NCBI GenBank assembly: GCA_949298665.1
Contig: CASFXO010000329.1
Coordinates: forward strand, 1 to 6,040
Reading direction: 5' to 3'
Length of the DNA: 6,040 bases
Source: an uncultured Lentisphaeria bacterium
GTDB taxonomy: Bacteria > Verrucomicrobiota > Lentisphaeria > Victivallales > Victivallaceae
In this document: positions 5,387 to 6,040 of the stretch, in pieces
Numbering within the stretch: position 1 is the first letter of the stretch
Layout: every line of letters begins with the position of its first letter
Notes under the pieces: model-generated
What the model saw: the letters and a program-made list of their open reading frames with translations, nothing else
Told to the model about the DNA's origin: nothing
The model's database searches: none
Position numbers and translations under genes: made by a program

Positions 5387-6040
5387 ATGAGTATCTATCA
5401 GGAACTCAAGGCGCGCGGATTCTGTTATCAGGAAACCGACGCGGAGGCCATTGAAAAACTGTTGACGACCGAGAGCATCCGGTTTTACGTCGGCTTCGAT
5501 CCGACCGGCAGCAGCCTGCATGTCGGGCATCTGCTCCCGGTCATGGCCATGCGGCTCCTGCAGCAGGCCGGCCACGTACCCATCGTGCTGGTCGGCGGCG
5601 CCACCGGCCAGATCGGCGACCCCTCCGGCAAAACCACCGCGCGTCCGATTCTGACCAAGGAAGAGGTCGCCGCCAATGTCGAAGCGCTGAAGAAGCAACT
5701 GGCCCGTTTCATCTCCGTGGAGGCGGGAGAGGCTTATTTCGTCAACAACCTGGACTGGTTCAAGGATATCCGTTACATCGACTTTCTGCGGGAGATCGGC
5801 CATTACTTCAGCGTCAACCGGATGCTGGCGCAGGAATCGGTCAAATCCCGGCTGGAGACCGGCTTGTCGTTTCTGGAGTTCAACTACTCGATTCTCCAGG
5901 CTTACGACTTCTACGTGCTGAACCGCGATCTCAACTGCAAAATGCAGTTCGGCGGTCAGGATCAGTGGGGCAACATGGTGGCGGGCACCGAACTGGTCCG
6001 CCGCAGAAGCGGCAACGAAGTGCAGTGCATGACCATTCCG
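5387..6040 (+). CDS. tyrS: Tyrosyl-tRNA synthetase, N-terminal part (3' end outside window)
   Basis: The enzyme charges tRNA-Tyr with tyrosine using ATP in the cytoplasm. The 218 residues present cover about half of the usual 400-430 and include most of the class I catalytic fold. The class I HIGH signature appears as HVGH (45-48). Tyr34 and Asp38 in FYVGFDPTGSS correspond to tyrosine- and ATP-pocket residues of bacterial TyrRS. GDPSGKT (77-83), FNYSILQAYDF (165-175; Tyr167, Gln171 and Asp174 as tyrosine-binding residues) and GGQDQWGN (189-196) are all in place. The KMSKS loop and the anticodon/S4-like domain lie beyond the edge. ATG 5387 is supported by AAGGAG at 5371-5376, 10 bases upstream, and by the normal family N-terminus. 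A promoter overlapping the upstream terminator (5267-5295) could give a leader of about 85 bases; the stronger promoter at 5061 could give a longer, attenuated one. Confidence 0.97.
   Translation, partial: MSIYQELKARGFCYQETDAEAIEKLLTTESIRFYVGFDPTGSSLHVGHLLPVMAMRLLQQAGHVPIVLVGGATGQIGDPSGKTTARPILTKEEVAANVEALKKQLARFISVEAGEAYFVNNLDWFKDIRYIDFLREIGHYFSVNRMLAQESVKSRLETGLSFLEFNYSILQAYDFYVLNRDLNCKMQFGGQDQWGNMVAGTELVRRRSGNEVQCMTIP

Noticed and set aside
5352..5390. A 12-residue upstream frame whose TGA overlaps the tyrS ATG
   Set aside because: Its only ribosome-site-like sequence (GGAGG 5346-5350) is one base from the ATG, too close to work well, and it contains no tyrosine codons as an attenuating leader peptide would.

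Overview
This is a GC-rich bacterial window with clear Shine-Dalgarno sites, sigma70-type promoters and intrinsic terminators. It contains a partial carbohydrate-active-enzyme tail, an FAD oxidoreductase, a secreted alpha/beta hydrolase, a GTP-type PEP carboxykinase and a partial tyrosyl-tRNA synthetase. This mix, and the style of the first three proteins, fits the PVC group, perhaps Lentisphaerota. That placement is an impression from protein style, not a search result.

Layout: bases 2-364 (+) hold the C-terminal 120 residues of a probable heparinase II/III-like polysaccharide-degrading enzyme. It is followed, almost without a gap, by an FAD-dependent oxidoreductase of the PF12831 type (385-1752, +). 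A symmetric hairpin terminator (1770-1802) separates this pair from a convergent gene on the minus strand (1820-2962), an exported alpha/beta hydrolase/esterase. Upstream of that, also on the minus strand, is pckG (3098-4927), which has its own terminator at 3046-3076. The tyrS gene starts at 5387 (+) and runs off the right edge.

The 459-base gap between the divergent pckG and tyrS genes (4928-5386) is the most interesting part. It holds a minus-strand promoter for pckG and a near-perfect plus-strand promoter (TTGACT-17-TATAAT) preceded by A/T tracts. Downstream of the latter lies a roughly 190-base segment dense in inverted repeats that ends in a U-tract terminator. A second TTGACT-17-TATTTT promoter overlaps that terminator and could be tyrS's own. 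The segment could be a stand-alone small RNA gene or a long tyrS leader with an attenuator; the sequence alone does not settle this.

Functionally, pckG (gluconeogenesis/anaplerosis) and tyrS (translation) are housekeeping genes. The left end looks like the edge of a polysaccharide or sugar-derivative utilisation region, and the secreted esterase could belong to the same theme, which is inference. I see no mobile element, CRISPR array, tRNA or rRNA, and no complete new multi-gene system.
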